64,000 bases of DNA from Sphingopyxis sp. LC81 (GCF_000756375.1 NZ_JNFD01000032.1:1-64000); one strand, 5' to 3'. Counted from the first letter of the stretch, positions 26,755 through 35,886 are shown. The notes: generated from the letters alone by a model not told the origin. A program made the numbers and translations.

Positions 26755-27912
26755 ATGGTGGGGCAGAGCAACGATAGATGCGACATCGCGATCGTCGGCG
26801 GCGGACTCGCCGGCGGGCTCGCGGCGCTTGCGCTCGCGGCGAAGCGCCCCGACCTCGACGTGCGGCTGGTCGAGCCGGGGCCGATCGGCGGCAATCATAT
26901 CTGGTCCTTTTTCGACAGCGACATCGCAAAGAAGGACCGCTGGCTCGTCGCGCCGCTCGTCCGTCATCACTGGCCGCGCTACGATGTGCGCTTCCCGTCG
27001 CACGAGCGCCGGCTGCGCATGGGGTATAAAAGCATCACCGGCGAAGCGCTCGCCGATGCCGTCATGGCGGCGCTTCCTGCGGGGCATGTCATCGCCGACA
27101 AGGCCAAGCATGTCGCGCCCGATCACCTGCTGCTGTCGCGCGGCGGACGGCTGTCGGCAAAGCATGTCATCGACGCGCGCGGCGCGACCAAATTCGCGGG
27201 CCTCGAGTGCGGCTGGCAGAAGTTCGTCGGGCGGGCGCTGACGGTGAAGGGCGGGCACGGCGTCGAGCACCCCGTCGTGATGGACGCGACCGCCCCGCAA
27301 CTTGACGGCTATCGCTTCGTCTATCTGCTGCCCTTCGATGCTGAGACGTTGTTCGTCGAGGACACCTATTATTGCGACGATGCCGATCTCGATGCCCCGG
27401 CCATACGCGAACGGATCGCGGCCTATGCGGCGGCGCGGGGCTGGGACGTCGCCGCGACGACGCGTGAGGAAAGCGGCGTGCTGCCCGTCGTGATCGCGGG
27501 CGATTTCGACCGGCTGTGGCCTGCCTCCGACCGCACCGCGCGGATCGGGGTGCGCGCGGGCACCTTCCACGCGACCACCGGCTATTCGCTTCCCGATGCC
27601 GTGCGCACCGCATCATCGCTGCCCGGAATCGTCGACCGCGCCGACCTTCCCGCCATTCTCCGCGACCGGGCTGCGGCGTCATGGCGGCGCCAGCGTTTCT
27701 ACCGCATGCTCGGCGCGATGCTGTTCCGCGCGGCCGAGCCCGGCGCGCGCTACCGCGTCTTCGAGCGTTTCTATCGTCTGTCGCCGGGCCTGATCGCGCG
27801 CTTCTATGCCGGGCGGTCGACCACGGCGGACAAACTGCGCATCCTGTCGGGCAAGCCCCCCGTGCCGATCGGCCGCGCGATTGCGGCGTTGTGGAAACGC
27901 GACTGGCGATGA
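26755..27912 (+). CDS. crtY: Lycopene beta-cyclase
   Basis: A 385-residue CrtY converting lycopene to beta-carotene. The FAD/NAD(P) motif IAIVGGGLAGGLAALAL is at residues ~10-26; GGNHIWSFF, FVYLLPFDAETLFVEDTYY and ARIGVRAGTFHATTGYSLPDA are typical of CrtY. First gene of the crt operon; its stop overlaps the crtI start (ATGA). Confidence 0.95.
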   Translation: MVGQSNDRCDIAIVGGGLAGGLAALALAAKRPDLDVRLVEPGPIGGNHIWSFFDSDIAKKDRWLVAPLVRHHWPRYDVRFPSHERRLRMGYKSITGEALADAVMAALPAGHVIADKAKHVAPDHLLLSRGGRLSAKHVIDARGATKFAGLECGWQKFVGRALTVKGGHGVEHPVVMDATAPQLDGYRFVYLLPFDAETLFVEDTYYCDDADLDAPAIRERIAAYAAARGWDVAATTREESGVLPVVIAGDFDRLWPASDRTARIGVRAGTFHATTGYSLPDAVRTASSLPGIVDRADLPAILRDRAAASWRRQRFYRMLGAMLFRAAEPGARYRVFERFYRLSPGLIARFYAGRSTTADKLRILSGKPPVPIGRAIAALWKRDWR

Positions 27913-29387
27913 CGCGCCGCGCGATCGTCGTCGGCGCAGGGTTTGGCGGCCTCGCATTGGCGATCCGGCTGCAATCGGCGGGCGTGGAAACGACCGTCGT
28001 CGAGGCGCGCGACAAGCCCGGCGGGCGGGCGTACCACTGGGTCCGCGACGGCTTCACTTTCGACGCCGGGCCGACTGTCATCACAGATCCGCCGTGCCTG
28101 GAGGAACTCTGGGCGCTGAGCGGGCAGAAGATGGCCGCCGACGTTGACCTTCTCCCGGTCATGCCCTTCTACCGCCTGAACTGGCCCGACGGGACCAACT
28201 TCGACTATTCGAACGACGAGGCCGCGCTGCGCGCCGAAATCGCCAAGCTCCACCCCGCCGATGTTGAGGGATACGACCGTTTTCTCGCCTATTCGAAGGG
28301 CGTGTACGAGCAGGGCTATGTTAAGCTCGGCGCAGTCGCCTTTCTCGACTTCGCCTCGATGATCAAGGCGGCGCCCGCGTTGATGAAATATCAGGCGTGG
28401 CGCAGCGTCTATTCGATCGTCGCCTCCTATGTGCAGGACGAGCGGCTGCGGCAGGCTTTGTCGTTCCACACCCTGCTCGTCGGCGGCAACCCGATGACCA
28501 CGAGCGCGATCTATGCGTTGATCCACACGATCGAGAAAGAGGGCGGCGTCTGGTTCGCGCGTGGCGGCACCAATGCGCTTGTCGGCGGCATGGTGCGGCT
28601 GTTCGAGGGGCTCGGCGGGGCGCTGCGGCTCGGCGACCCGGTGGCGAAGATCGAAACCGCGGGCGACCGCGTGACCGGCGTCACGACGCAAGGCGGGTGG
28701 CATGGCGACGCCGATATGGTCGCCTGCAACGGCGACCTGATGCACAGCTACAACGCGCTGCTCGCGGGGCATCCGCGCGGGGCAAAGGTCGCAAGGAGCC
28801 TCGCGCGCAAACGCTGGTCGCCCTCGCTCTTTGTCGTCCATTTCGGCGTGAAGGGCGAATATCCCGATATCGCGCACCACAGCATCCTGTTCGGCCCGCG
28901 CTACAAGGGGTTGCTCGACGACATCTACGGCGGCGTGATCCCCGACGACTTTTCTCTCTACCTCCACCACCCCAGCGTCACCGACCCCGGTATGGCGCCG
29001 CCGGGCCATTCGACGTTCTACGCGCTCGCGCCAGTCGCGCATCTGGGCAAGGCCCGGGCAGACTGGGACGGCGCATTCGGCGAACGCTTCGCCGACGCGA
29101 TCCTCGAAGAGGTCGAACGCCGCGTCGCCCCCGGCCTCCGCGCCAACCTCGTCACGCGCTTCCACTACACCCCCGCCGATTTCGGCCGCGACCTGTCGGC
29201 GCATCTTGGCAGCGCGTTCAGTCTCGAACCCGTCCTCTGGCAAAGCGCGTGGTTCCGCGCCCACAACCGCGACGATGTGATTTCGAACCTTTACTTCGTC
29301 GGCGCGGGGACGCATCCGGGCGCGGGTATCCCGGGGGTCGTCGGCAGCGCCAAGGCGACCGCCAATCTGATGTTGGAAGATTTATGA
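27909..29387 (+). CDS. crtI: Phytoene desaturase
   Basis: A 492-residue FAD-dependent phytoene desaturase producing lycopene. The N-terminal dinucleotide motif IVVGAGFGGLALAIRLQ, FTFDAGPTVITDP and the C-terminal signature FVGAGTHPGAGIPGVVGSAK are all present. The start is the ATG overlapping the crtY stop; the long frame upstream lies inside crtY. Its stop overlaps the start of the LOG gene. Confidence 0.97.
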   Translation: MTRRAIVVGAGFGGLALAIRLQSAGVETTVVEARDKPGGRAYHWVRDGFTFDAGPTVITDPPCLEELWALSGQKMAADVDLLPVMPFYRLNWPDGTNFDYSNDEAALRAEIAKLHPADVEGYDRFLAYSKGVYEQGYVKLGAVAFLDFASMIKAAPALMKYQAWRSVYSIVASYVQDERLRQALSFHTLLVGGNPMTTSAIYALIHTIEKEGGVWFARGGTNALVGGMVRLFEGLGGALRLGDPVAKIETAGDRVTGVTTQGGWHGDADMVACNGDLMHSYNALLAGHPRGAKVARSLARKRWSPSLFVVHFGVKGEYPDIAHHSILFGPRYKGLLDDIYGGVIPDDFSLYLHHPSVTDPGMAPPGHSTFYALAPVAHLGKARADWDGAFGERFADAILEEVERRVAPGLRANLVTRFHYTPADFGRDLSAHLGSAFSLEPVLWQSAWFRAHNRDDVISNLYFVGAGTHPGAGIPGVVGSAKATANLMLEDL

Positions 29388-29965
29388 AACGCCTTGCCGT
29401 CTATTGCGGGTCCGCGACCCCCGAAGATCCGATCTATATCGAAACCGCGCGCCACGTCGGTCGCACCCTGGCCGAGCGCGGCATCGGCGTCGTCTATGGC
29501 GGCGGCCGATTGGGGCTGATGGGCGCGGTCGCCGATAGCGCCTTGGAAGCCGGCGGCGAGGTGATCGGGATCATCCCCGACGCGCTCGTCGGCGCCGAGG
29601 TCGCGCACCGCGGCTGCACCGAGCTCCAGGTCGTGTCGGGCATGCACGAACGCAAGAAGATGTTCACCGACCTCTCGGACGGCTTCCTCACCATCCCCGG
29701 CGGGGTCGGCACGATGGACGAACTGTGGGAGGCGATCAGCTGGGCGCAGCTCGGCTATCATACCAAGCCCGTCGGGCTGCTCAACGCCGCCGGCTTCTAC
29801 AACGACCTCATCGCCTTCAACCGCAACATGATCGAGGTCGGCTTCATCCGCCCCGCGCACGCCGGGATCATGATCGTCGATGCGGGGCTCGACGATCTGC
29901 TCGAAAAGATGGCGGCCTATGTGCCGCACAAGACGATCTTCGCGATGAAGGCCGAAAATCTGTAA
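29384..29965 (+). CDS. LOG family (TIGR00730) nucleotide hydrolase
   Basis: A 193-residue Rossmann-fold protein of the LOG family (cytokinin riboside 5'-monophosphate phosphoribohydrolase). YGGGRLGLMGA at ~38-48 and PGGVGTMDE at residues 105-113 are the diagnostic motifs. Enzymes of the family cleave the N-glycosidic bond of AMP or of N6-isopentenyl-AMP. It is translationally coupled on both sides, to crtI by ATGA and to crtB by TAATG, so it is made together with carotenoid enzymes. Confidence 0.92.
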   Translation: MKRLAVYCGSATPEDPIYIETARHVGRTLAERGIGVVYGGGRLGLMGAVADSALEAGGEVIGIIPDALVGAEVAHRGCTELQVVSGMHERKKMFTDLSDGFLTIPGGVGTMDELWEAISWAQLGYHTKPVGLLNAAGFYNDLIAFNRNMIEVGFIRPAHAGIMIVDAGLDDLLEKMAAYVPHKTIFAMKAENL

Positions 29966-30924
29966 TGAATGAGGCGGGGGCCTATGATGCACATGCCCTC
30001 CACGGTTTCGCGCACGACAGCATCGCGCGCGGATCGAAAAGCTTCGCATTGGCCAGTCAGCTCTTCGACCGCGAAACGCGCGAGCGGGTGTGGTTGCTCT
30101 ATGCCTGGTGCCGCGCCGCCGACGACCTGACCGACGGGCAGGATCATGGCGGCGCGATGAAGCCGGACCATGATCCGGTCGCCGCGGTCGCGCATATCCG
30201 GGCGCAGACCGACCAGGCTTTTGCCGGGCAGCCGACGGGCGACATGGCGTTCGACGCGCTCGGCTTCCTGCTCACCGAGGTCGCGATCCCGCGCTGGGTG
30301 ATCGACGATATTATCGCGGGCTTCGAACTCGATGCGAGGGATTGGCGCCCGCGCAGCGAGCAGGATCTGCTTCGCTACTCCTATCATGTCGCGGGCGCGG
30401 TCGGGGTCGCGATGGCGCTCGTCATGGGCATCCATCCCGCCGACGAGACGACGCTCGATCGCGCTTCGGACCTCGGCATCGCGTTCCAGCTCGCCAATAT
30501 CGCGCGCGACGTCGCCGAGGACGCCGCCGCCGACCGCTGTTACCTGCCCGTCGAATGGATGGTCGAACTCGACATCCCGCCCGGCCAGCACATGCACCCC
30601 GCCTTTCGCGGGCGCCTGTCGGTGATGGCGAAATGGCTGTCCGAAATGGCCGAGGAATATGAGGCGTCGGCGCGCTGGGGCGCGCGCAAGCTGCCCCCGC
30701 GCAGCCGCTGGGCGGTGCTCGCCGCGGCGGGCATCTATGGCGACATCGCGCGCGAGGTGCGCGCGCGCGGCGACCATGCGTGGGACCACCGCGCGGGCAC
30801 TTCGCTCTTCGCCAAATTGGGCTGGGTCGCGCGCGCGGGCTGGTCGGTGCTCCGCCGCCCGCCGCAGCGGCGGATCAGCCGCGAGGGGCTGTGGACGCGG
30901 CCACGCGATGAGGCCGGCGAATGA
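29965..30924 (+). CDS. crtB: Phytoene synthase
   Basis: A 319-residue squalene/phytoene synthase condensing two GGPP to phytoene. The two Asp-rich motifs are DDLTD (residues 53-57) and the DVAED segment (182-186) of QLANIARDVAEDAAADRCYLP. The start shares one base with the LOG stop. Its stop overlaps the pnuC start (ATGA). Confidence 0.96.
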   Translation: MNEAGAYDAHALHGFAHDSIARGSKSFALASQLFDRETRERVWLLYAWCRAADDLTDGQDHGGAMKPDHDPVAAVAHIRAQTDQAFAGQPTGDMAFDALGFLLTEVAIPRWVIDDIIAGFELDARDWRPRSEQDLLRYSYHVAGAVGVAMALVMGIHPADETTLDRASDLGIAFQLANIARDVAEDAAADRCYLPVEWMVELDIPPGQHMHPAFRGRLSVMAKWLSEMAEEYEASARWGARKLPPRSRWAVLAAAGIYGDIAREVRARGDHAWDHRAGTSLFAKLGWVARAGWSVLRRPPQRRISREGLWTRPRDEAGE

Positions 30925-31490
30925 GCTATCTCGAATGGATCGCCGCGGCGTTCGTGCTCACCAATGTCGCGCTCGTGGCGCTGCGCAGCGTGTGGAACTA
31001 CCCCTTCGCGCTCGTCGCGGTGACGCTCTACGCCTTCGTCTTCTTCGAGGCGAAGCTCTACAGCGACATGCTGCTCCAGGGCTTTTTCTTCGTGCTCAAC
31101 CTTTATGGCTGGGCCGCCTGGATGCGCGCGCGTGATGACAGCGGGGTGCCGGTGCGCTGGATGACCGAGCGTGCGCGGCGGGGCTGGGCACTTACGACGA
31201 TCGCCGCCTGGGCCGGGTGGAGCTTTGCGATGGACCGCTACACCGACGCGGTCGCGCCATGGATCGACGGGGCGATCGCGATGCTCAGCATCACCGCGCA
31301 ATGGCTGCTCGCGTGGCGCCGGGTCGAAAGCTGGTTCCTCTGGATCCTCGTCGACCTGATCGCGATCCCTCTCTTCGCGTCGCGCGGCCTCTATGCGACC
31401 AGCGCGGTCTATGTCGTCCTGCTTGGCCTGTCGATCGACGGCCTGCTCCAGTGGCGGCGCGCGGCGGCGGCGGGCAGGGCGGCGCCATGA
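30921..31490 (+). CDS. pnuC: Nicotinamide riboside transporter PnuC
   Basis: A 189-residue membrane protein with about seven hydrophobic helices and the PnuC pattern WNYPFALVAVTLYAFVFFEAKLYSDM ... QGFFFVLNLYGWAAW and WFLWILVDLIAIPLF. Imports nicotinamide riboside for NAD salvage by facilitated diffusion with phosphorylation as the driving step. Coupled to crtB upstream and to a NadR-type kinase downstream by four-base overlaps. Confidence 0.92.
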   Translation: MSYLEWIAAAFVLTNVALVALRSVWNYPFALVAVTLYAFVFFEAKLYSDMLLQGFFFVLNLYGWAAWMRARDDSGVPVRWMTERARRGWALTTIAAWAGWSFAMDRYTDAVAPWIDGAIAMLSITAQWLLAWRRVESWFLWILVDLIAIPLFASRGLYATSAVYVVLLGLSIDGLLQWRRAAAAGRAAP

Positions 31491-32005
31491 CGCGGCATAT
31501 CTGCCTCCACGGCGCCGAAAGCACCGGCAAATCGACGCTCGCGCCGCGCCTCGCGCTCCAGCTCGGCGGGCTCGTCGTTCCCGAATATGGCCGCACCTAT
31601 GCCGAGGCGAACGGCACCAACCTCGACGAGGTCGACCTGCTCGCGATCTTCGACGGCCACTTGGCGGCGACGCGCGAAGCGCTCGCGCAGCGGCCCGAAT
31701 GGCTGATTTCCGACACCGACCCGTTGATGACGCAGGCGTGGGCGACCATGCTGCTCGGCCGCCGCCTGCCCGAGATCGACCTGTGGGACGAGGTCGCCGA
31801 CCTCTATCTGGTTCCCGCGATGGATTTGCCATGGGAGGAGGACGGCACGCGCCTGTTCGGCAGCGAACTCGCGCGGGTGCAATTCATGGAGCTTGCGATC
31901 GGCGAACTCGACCGGCGCAAACTCAAATGGGCGTGGGTCGAGGGCGAAGGCGACGCGCGGCTGGCGAGCGCGCTGGCGGCGATAGAGGCGGCGGGTTTGG
32001 CCTGA
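31487..32005 (+). CDS. NadR-type ribosylnicotinamide kinase
   Basis: A 172-residue P-loop kinase (GAESTGKSTLA at ~9-19) matching the C-terminal kinase domain of NadR: VVPEYGRTYAE, ISDTDPLMTQ, YLVPAMDLPWEEDGTR. It has no adenylyltransferase or HTH domain. It would trap imported nicotinamide riboside as NMN. The overlap with pnuC makes an import-and-phosphorylation pair. Confidence 0.9.
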   Translation: MTRHICLHGAESTGKSTLAPRLALQLGGLVVPEYGRTYAEANGTNLDEVDLLAIFDGHLAATREALAQRPEWLISDTDPLMTQAWATMLLGRRLPEIDLWDEVADLYLVPAMDLPWEEDGTRLFGSELARVQFMELAIGELDRRKLKWAWVEGEGDARLASALAAIEAAGLA

Positions 32006-32071
32006 CCGGAAGCTGCGCAGATGCGTGCGTGTCCGCTTAGGGTGGAAAACCGTCTTTCCATCATCCCCTAT

Positions 32072-32153
32072 CGTCATCCCGGGCTTGACCCGGGATCCGC
32101 CTTTTCCTTCCAGACAGGCCGGCCCCGGATCAAGTCCGGGGTGACGATGATGG
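32072..32153. repeat. Dispersed palindromic repeat
   Basis: A CGTCATCCCGGG ... block and a CCCCGGA/TCCGGGG hairpin (32123-32141), with GTGACGATGATGG closing the inverted repeat of CATC..CGTCA. It belongs to the family of 'cgtcatcccgg...tgatccgg' repeats that are widespread in sphingomonad intergenic regions. It lies between the convergent NadR-kinase and metA genes. Confidence 0.6.
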
Positions 32154-32182
32154 AGAGGTCGGCAACTGCTCGCTTTAAGCCA

Positions 32183-33109
32183 TCAGGCCGCGGCCGAAAT
32201 CTGCTGCGCCCCGATTGCTGCGACCTCGAACGGTGTGGTCTGATAGATTTCGTTGATCCAGTTCGCGAACAACAGATGCGCGTGGCTGCGCCAGCGATTC
32301 TCCGGCGCGCGCGCGGGATCGTCGGCGGGAAAATAGCCCGTGGGGAGCTGGCCCCGGCCATCGCGATGATATTCGGCCGCCAGCGTGCCAGTATCATATT
32401 CGAGGTGATTGAACATGTGCAGGGTCCGGTGAGCCTGATCGTACACGAGGCCGGCGCCGGCCTCGTCGTTGCCCGCCAGTATCTGCAATCCGTTCGTCTC
32501 CGCCAGCGCGGCCGGACAAACTTCGGCCCAGCGCGACACCGGAACATCGAACCGGTCGGAAAAACCCCGGAGATAGGGAGAGGCGGGGGCAAGATTCGCA
32601 TGTGGGAATATGCCAAAGGCCTTCTGGGGCAGGTCGCGCTTTGGAACGCCGTGAAAATGGAACAGCGCGGCCTGCGCGGCCCAGCAGATCGTGAAGCAGC
32701 GATGGACGTGCGTCTGTGTCCAGTCGAGGATCGCGCGCAGTTCGGACCAGTATCTGACCTCGTCATACGGAAGCCGCTCAACAGGGGCGCCAGTGATGAT
32801 GAAACCATCGAACTTCTCGGCACGGACATCGCTCCATGGCCGATAGAAAGCCGCCATATGGTCGGCCGACGTGTTGTGCGCGACGTGATCGGTGATCCGC
32901 ACAAGCGTCAACTCGATCTGGAGCGGCGTCGCTCCGAGTAGTCTGGCAAGCTGTGTTTCGGTGCTGATCTTATCCGGCATCAGGTTGAGCAGGGCGATCC
33001 GCAAAGGCCTGACGTCCTGACGTCCAGCGTCGACTTCGCGCATGACCATGACGCCCTCGGCCTCGAGGATATGTCGGGCGGGAAGTCGATCGGGTATCTT
33101 TATCGGCAC
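32183..33109 (-). CDS. metA: Homoserine O-acyltransferase (MetA family), probable acetyltransferase
   Basis: A 308-residue MetA. The catalytic Cys142 (ICWAAQAAL), His235 and Glu237 (NHLEYD) fall at family positions. Position 111 is Glu (TGAPVE), which in MetA enzymes marks acetyl-CoA use, while E. coli succinyltransferase has Gly; so the product is predicted to be O-acetylhomoserine. The GTG start giving PIKIPDRLP is the family start; AAGGA lies 10 bases before it. Upstream extension is Arg-rich and non-conserved. Confidence 0.93.
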   Translation of the reverse strand: MPIKIPDRLPARHILEAEGVMVMREVDAGRQDVRPLRIALLNLMPDKISTETQLARLLGATPLQIELTLVRITDHVAHNTSADHMAAFYRPWSDVRAEKFDGFIITGAPVERLPYDEVRYWSELRAILDWTQTHVHRCFTICWAAQAALFHFHGVPKRDLPQKAFGIFPHANLAPASPYLRGFSDRFDVPVSRWAEVCPAALAETNGLQILAGNDEAGAGLVYDQAHRTLHMFNHLEYDTGTLAAEYHRDGRGQLPTGYFPADDPARAPENRWRSHAHLLFANWINEIYQTTPFEVAAIGAQQISAAA

Positions 33110-33347
33110 GAAACGTCGTTCCTTCTTACGGTTCGACGCTGCATGGCTTGATCCGCTTGGTTGCCGGCTCGGCCACATCCTCCTTGCGGAGCGCCACCTT
33201 GCCCGGATTGGCAGGTTGGCGTTGGGCGTCGACCCAACTCTTGATGTTGAAATTCTCTTACGTCGCCGCGCCGGTCTCCGCAACAGCCGGTTTCAGCCGG
33301 TCGCTAGACGTGGCGTCCGCAATCGGTCGAAAACCGGCGTTCTCAAG
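33110..33347. other. Gap upstream of metA with coding-like sequence
   Basis: On the minus strand, in the same frame as the upstream ligase, two open stretches follow its stop: about 29 codons (starting LENAGFRPIADATSS) up to a TAA at 33258-33260, then 43 codons ([14 protein letters not shown] ... [10 protein letters not shown]) up to a TAA at 33126-33128. Both have the GC-rich third positions of coding DNA, but no usable start codon precedes either. They may be a gene remnant or fragment. No SAM-II-type riboswitch is recognisable. Confidence 0.3.
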
Positions 33348-34880
33348 CTACCGGCTGTGGGCGTCGCGCAATTCGCGCTTGAGCACCTTGCCGATCGGGC
33401 TGCGCGGCAGTTCGTCGACGACGGTGATCGCGCTCAGCCGCTGCGTCTTGCCGACCTTGGCGTTGCAGTCGGCGCGCACACCCTCGGCATCGGCGCCGGG
33501 TTTCAGCACGACGAAGGCGACGGGCGTCTCACCCCATTCCTCGCTCGGCATGCCGACCACCGCCGCCTCGACGACGCGCTCGTCGGCGATCAATATCGCT
33601 TCGAGGTCGCTCGGGAAGATATTGAAGCCGCCCGAGATGATCATGTCCTTTGCGCGGTCCATCAAGGTCAGGAAGCCGTCCTCGTCGATCCGGCCGATGT
33701 CGCCGTGGCGATAGAAGAGATTTCCCTCGGCATCGTACCAGTGCATCGCCTTGGTCGCGTCGGGACGGTTGTTGTATCCGGTCATCATCGCCGGGCTGCG
33801 GCCGACGACTTCGCCGACCGAACCTTGCGGCAACTCATTGCCGTCCTCGTCGATCACCTTCGCGATATGTCCCGGTGCGGGCTTGCCGACGGTGTGGAGC
33901 TTGTCGGGGAATTGATGCGCCTCGAGGATGAACGCCGCGCCGCCCTCGGTCATGCCGTAAATCTCGACCAGCCCGCCCGGCCAGCGCCGGAGCACATCGG
34001 CCTTGAGCGCCGCGGGGAAGGGCGCCGAGGTGCAATATTTGACGACGAAGCTGGAGAGGTCGAAGTCGCCGAAATCCTCGAGCGCCATGATGCGGCGGTA
34101 CTGGACGGGGACCAGCATCGTGTTCGTCGCGCGCTCGCGCGCCGCGAGTTCGAGGAACCCGCGCGCGTCGAATTTCTTCATCAAGACAACCTGCCCGCCC
34201 GATCCGACGGTCGGCATGAAGCTCGCCATTGTCGTGTTCGAATAGAGCGGGGTCGACAGGATCGTCACCGCATTGGGGCCGTAAGCGGGGGCGCCGCGGA
34301 TGATATGCTGCCAGCGCATCGCGTGGCTGTGGATGATGCCCTTGGGCGTGCCGGTGGTGCCCGACGAATAAATGATGTTGAACCCGTCCTCGGGCCGGAT
34401 TTCGACCGGCGCGGGCTTGTCGCCCGCCAGCGACAGCCAGGTATCGAGCGGTGTTCCCGCGTCGCTGCCGTCCATCGCGATCAGGTCGCTCGCGGCGATG
34501 ACATGCCCTTCGAGGCTCGCTTTGGCGGTGCTGTCTAGGAACAGGTGGCGCGCGCCGGTGTCGGCGATCATCGCCGCCATCTGTTCGCCCGTCGCGCTGT
34601 TGGTGACCAGCCCCGCGACCCCGCCGGCGCGCAGCGTGCCGAGGATCACCGCCATCTGTTCGACGCTATTGAGGCCGGCGATCGCGGTGCGGTCGCCTTT
34701 TGCGAATCCGTCCTGCTGCAACCGCGCGGCGATTCGGTCGGTCAATTGATCCAGTTCGGACCAGCTCAGCCGCCGCAGCGCATCGGCAGCCGCTACGGCA
34801 TCGGGACGCTCCGCGGCATGGGCACGGACAAGGTCGGGCAGGGTGGCGAAGTCGCCGTCAAGCATTTCGATACTGGTCAT
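33348..34880 (-). CDS. Class I adenylate-forming ligase (acyl-CoA synthetase)
   Basis: A 510-residue AMP-dependent synthetase/ligase. The P-loop-like motif IIYSSGTTGTPKGIIHSH, the core GMTEGGAAF and YRHGDIGRIDEDGFL, and the catalytic Lys motif SPIGKVLKRELR near the C-terminus are all present. It activates a carboxylic acid with ATP and CoA; medium/long-chain fatty or aromatic acids are equally possible. The ATG was chosen to give the standard N-terminus; the frame extends 47 codons into the divergent regulator gene. Confidence 0.93.
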   Translation of the reverse strand: MTSIEMLDGDFATLPDLVRAHAAERPDAVAAADALRRLSWSELDQLTDRIAARLQQDGFAKGDRTAIAGLNSVEQMAVILGTLRAGGVAGLVTNSATGEQMAAMIADTGARHLFLDSTAKASLEGHVIAASDLIAMDGSDAGTPLDTWLSLAGDKPAPVEIRPEDGFNIIYSSGTTGTPKGIIHSHAMRWQHIIRGAPAYGPNAVTILSTPLYSNTTMASFMPTVGSGGQVVLMKKFDARGFLELAARERATNTMLVPVQYRRIMALEDFGDFDLSSFVVKYCTSAPFPAALKADVLRRWPGGLVEIYGMTEGGAAFILEAHQFPDKLHTVGKPAPGHIAKVIDEDGNELPQGSVGEVVGRSPAMMTGYNNRPDATKAMHWYDAEGNLFYRHGDIGRIDEDGFLTLMDRAKDMIISGGFNIFPSDLEAILIADERVVEAAVVGMPSEEWGETPVAFVVLKPGADAEGVRADCNAKVGKTQRLSAITVVDELPRSPIGKVLKRELRDAHSR

Positions 34881-34968
34881 GACCCATGGGTTAGCACAGC
34901 CGAAAGGCGGTGCAATGCCGGTGGGGCGGCGAGGCGACAAGATGTTGCGTCGACGACGGGGGATGCGG

Positions 34969-35682
34969 ATGGCATCATCGGATATTGCCGGGCAAGACGA
35001 CCGGAAGTTGCTGGTCGCCATTTATCATCCGCTGACGGCGCGCGCCGACACGCTCGGCGCTGCGATTGAGGCTGCGGGTTTGGCGGTGCAATTCCTGCCG
35101 CCGCATGTGAACGGGCTTCGCCCTTGGGTCGATAGCTGTTTCGACTTGCTGATCGTCAACCCGTTCCTGGGGTGGCAGGAGCCTTCCGAATTCGTCCGGC
35201 TGGCGCGATCGATCGCGGGGCGGCGGCCGCTGATCGCCCTGTCCGATCGCGACTCGTTCGATGACCGAATGGCGGCGCTTGGTGCGGGCGCCGAGGATGC
35301 GGTTGGCTGGACCGATAATCTCCCCGAAGTGCTCGCGCGGGTCGCCAGCCTGCTGCGCCGCAGTCGCATCGCCGCCGGGCAACTCGGCGAGGGCGAATTG
35401 CGCATCGACCTGATCGACCGGCGCGTCGAACGCGCGGGCCGGCTCATCCGCCTGCCGCTCCGCGAATTCGACCTGCTCGCGAATCTTGCGCGCGTACCCG
35501 ACCGGCCGCTGTCGCGCGGCGCGCTGCTCCGCGCGGTGTGGCGGCTCGATTTCGATCCCGGCACCAACCGGGTCGAGGTGCATATGTCGCGGCTGCGCGC
35601 TAAGGTCGATCGGGGGTTTGATTGGCCGATGCTCCGCACCGTGAAGGGCATGGGCTACGCGTTGCGGTCGCGTCCCGATTAA
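34969..35682 (+). CDS. OmpR-like regulator with degenerate receiver domain
   Basis: A 237-residue protein with an N-terminal receiver-like domain (~13-130) and a C-terminal OmpR-type winged helix (~140-237, RLPLREFDLLANLARVPDRP and NRVEVHMSRLRAKVDRG). The phospho-acceptor Asp is replaced by Asn64 (LLIVNPFLG), the acidic pair on strand 1 is missing and the switch Lys is absent, so phosphorylation is unlikely. No histidine kinase adjoins it. The ATG with GGGGG six bases upstream was chosen over three others upstream. The stop TAA lies at the edge of a repeat element. Confidence 0.85.
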   Translation: MASSDIAGQDDRKLLVAIYHPLTARADTLGAAIEAAGLAVQFLPPHVNGLRPWVDSCFDLLIVNPFLGWQEPSEFVRLARSIAGRRPLIALSDRDSFDDRMAALGAGAEDAVGWTDNLPEVLARVASLLRRSRIAAGQLGEGELRIDLIDRRVERAGRLIRLPLREFDLLANLARVPDRPLSRGALLRAVWRLDFDPGTNRVEVHMSRLRAKVDRGFDWPMLRTVKGMGYALRSRPD

Positions 35683-35814
35683 TCCTCCCTGTCGCGCAGC
35701 GATGGGGAGGTGGCAGCGCGAAGCGCTGACGGAGGGGCGGCAACGCCACGTCCCGGCCCCTCCGTCAGCCTCTTCGAGGCTGCCACCTCCCCATGCCTCC
35801 GGCACAGGGAGGAT
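35682..35814. repeat. Inverted-repeat element, copy A (133 bp)
   Basis: Begins ATCCTCCCTGT and ends ACAGGGAGGAT (11-bp perfect terminal inverted repeats). Inside are two further nested inverted repeats (GATGGGGAGGTGGCAGCG ... and GCTGCCACCTCCCCATG). It is closely similar to the reverse complement of the 136-bp element at 38923, especially over the outer ~55 bp on each side. Copy A starts inside the stop codon of the preceding regulator gene. Confidence 0.85.
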
Positions 35815-35886
35815 CGACGATTTGATCGACGTGCCGCGCGGATTTGGCGCTTCTTGATCGTGAACCTGTCACCGGTCCCAGCTTGC

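Noticed and set aside
32072-32153. CRISPR-like repeats
   Set aside because: Inverted rather than direct repeats, without regular spacers; the pattern fits an intergenic REP family.
33110-33347. SAM-II riboswitch upstream of metA
   Set aside because: The gap lacks the pseudoknot core and purine-rich 3' segment of SAM-II, although metA genes of alphaproteobacteria often have it.
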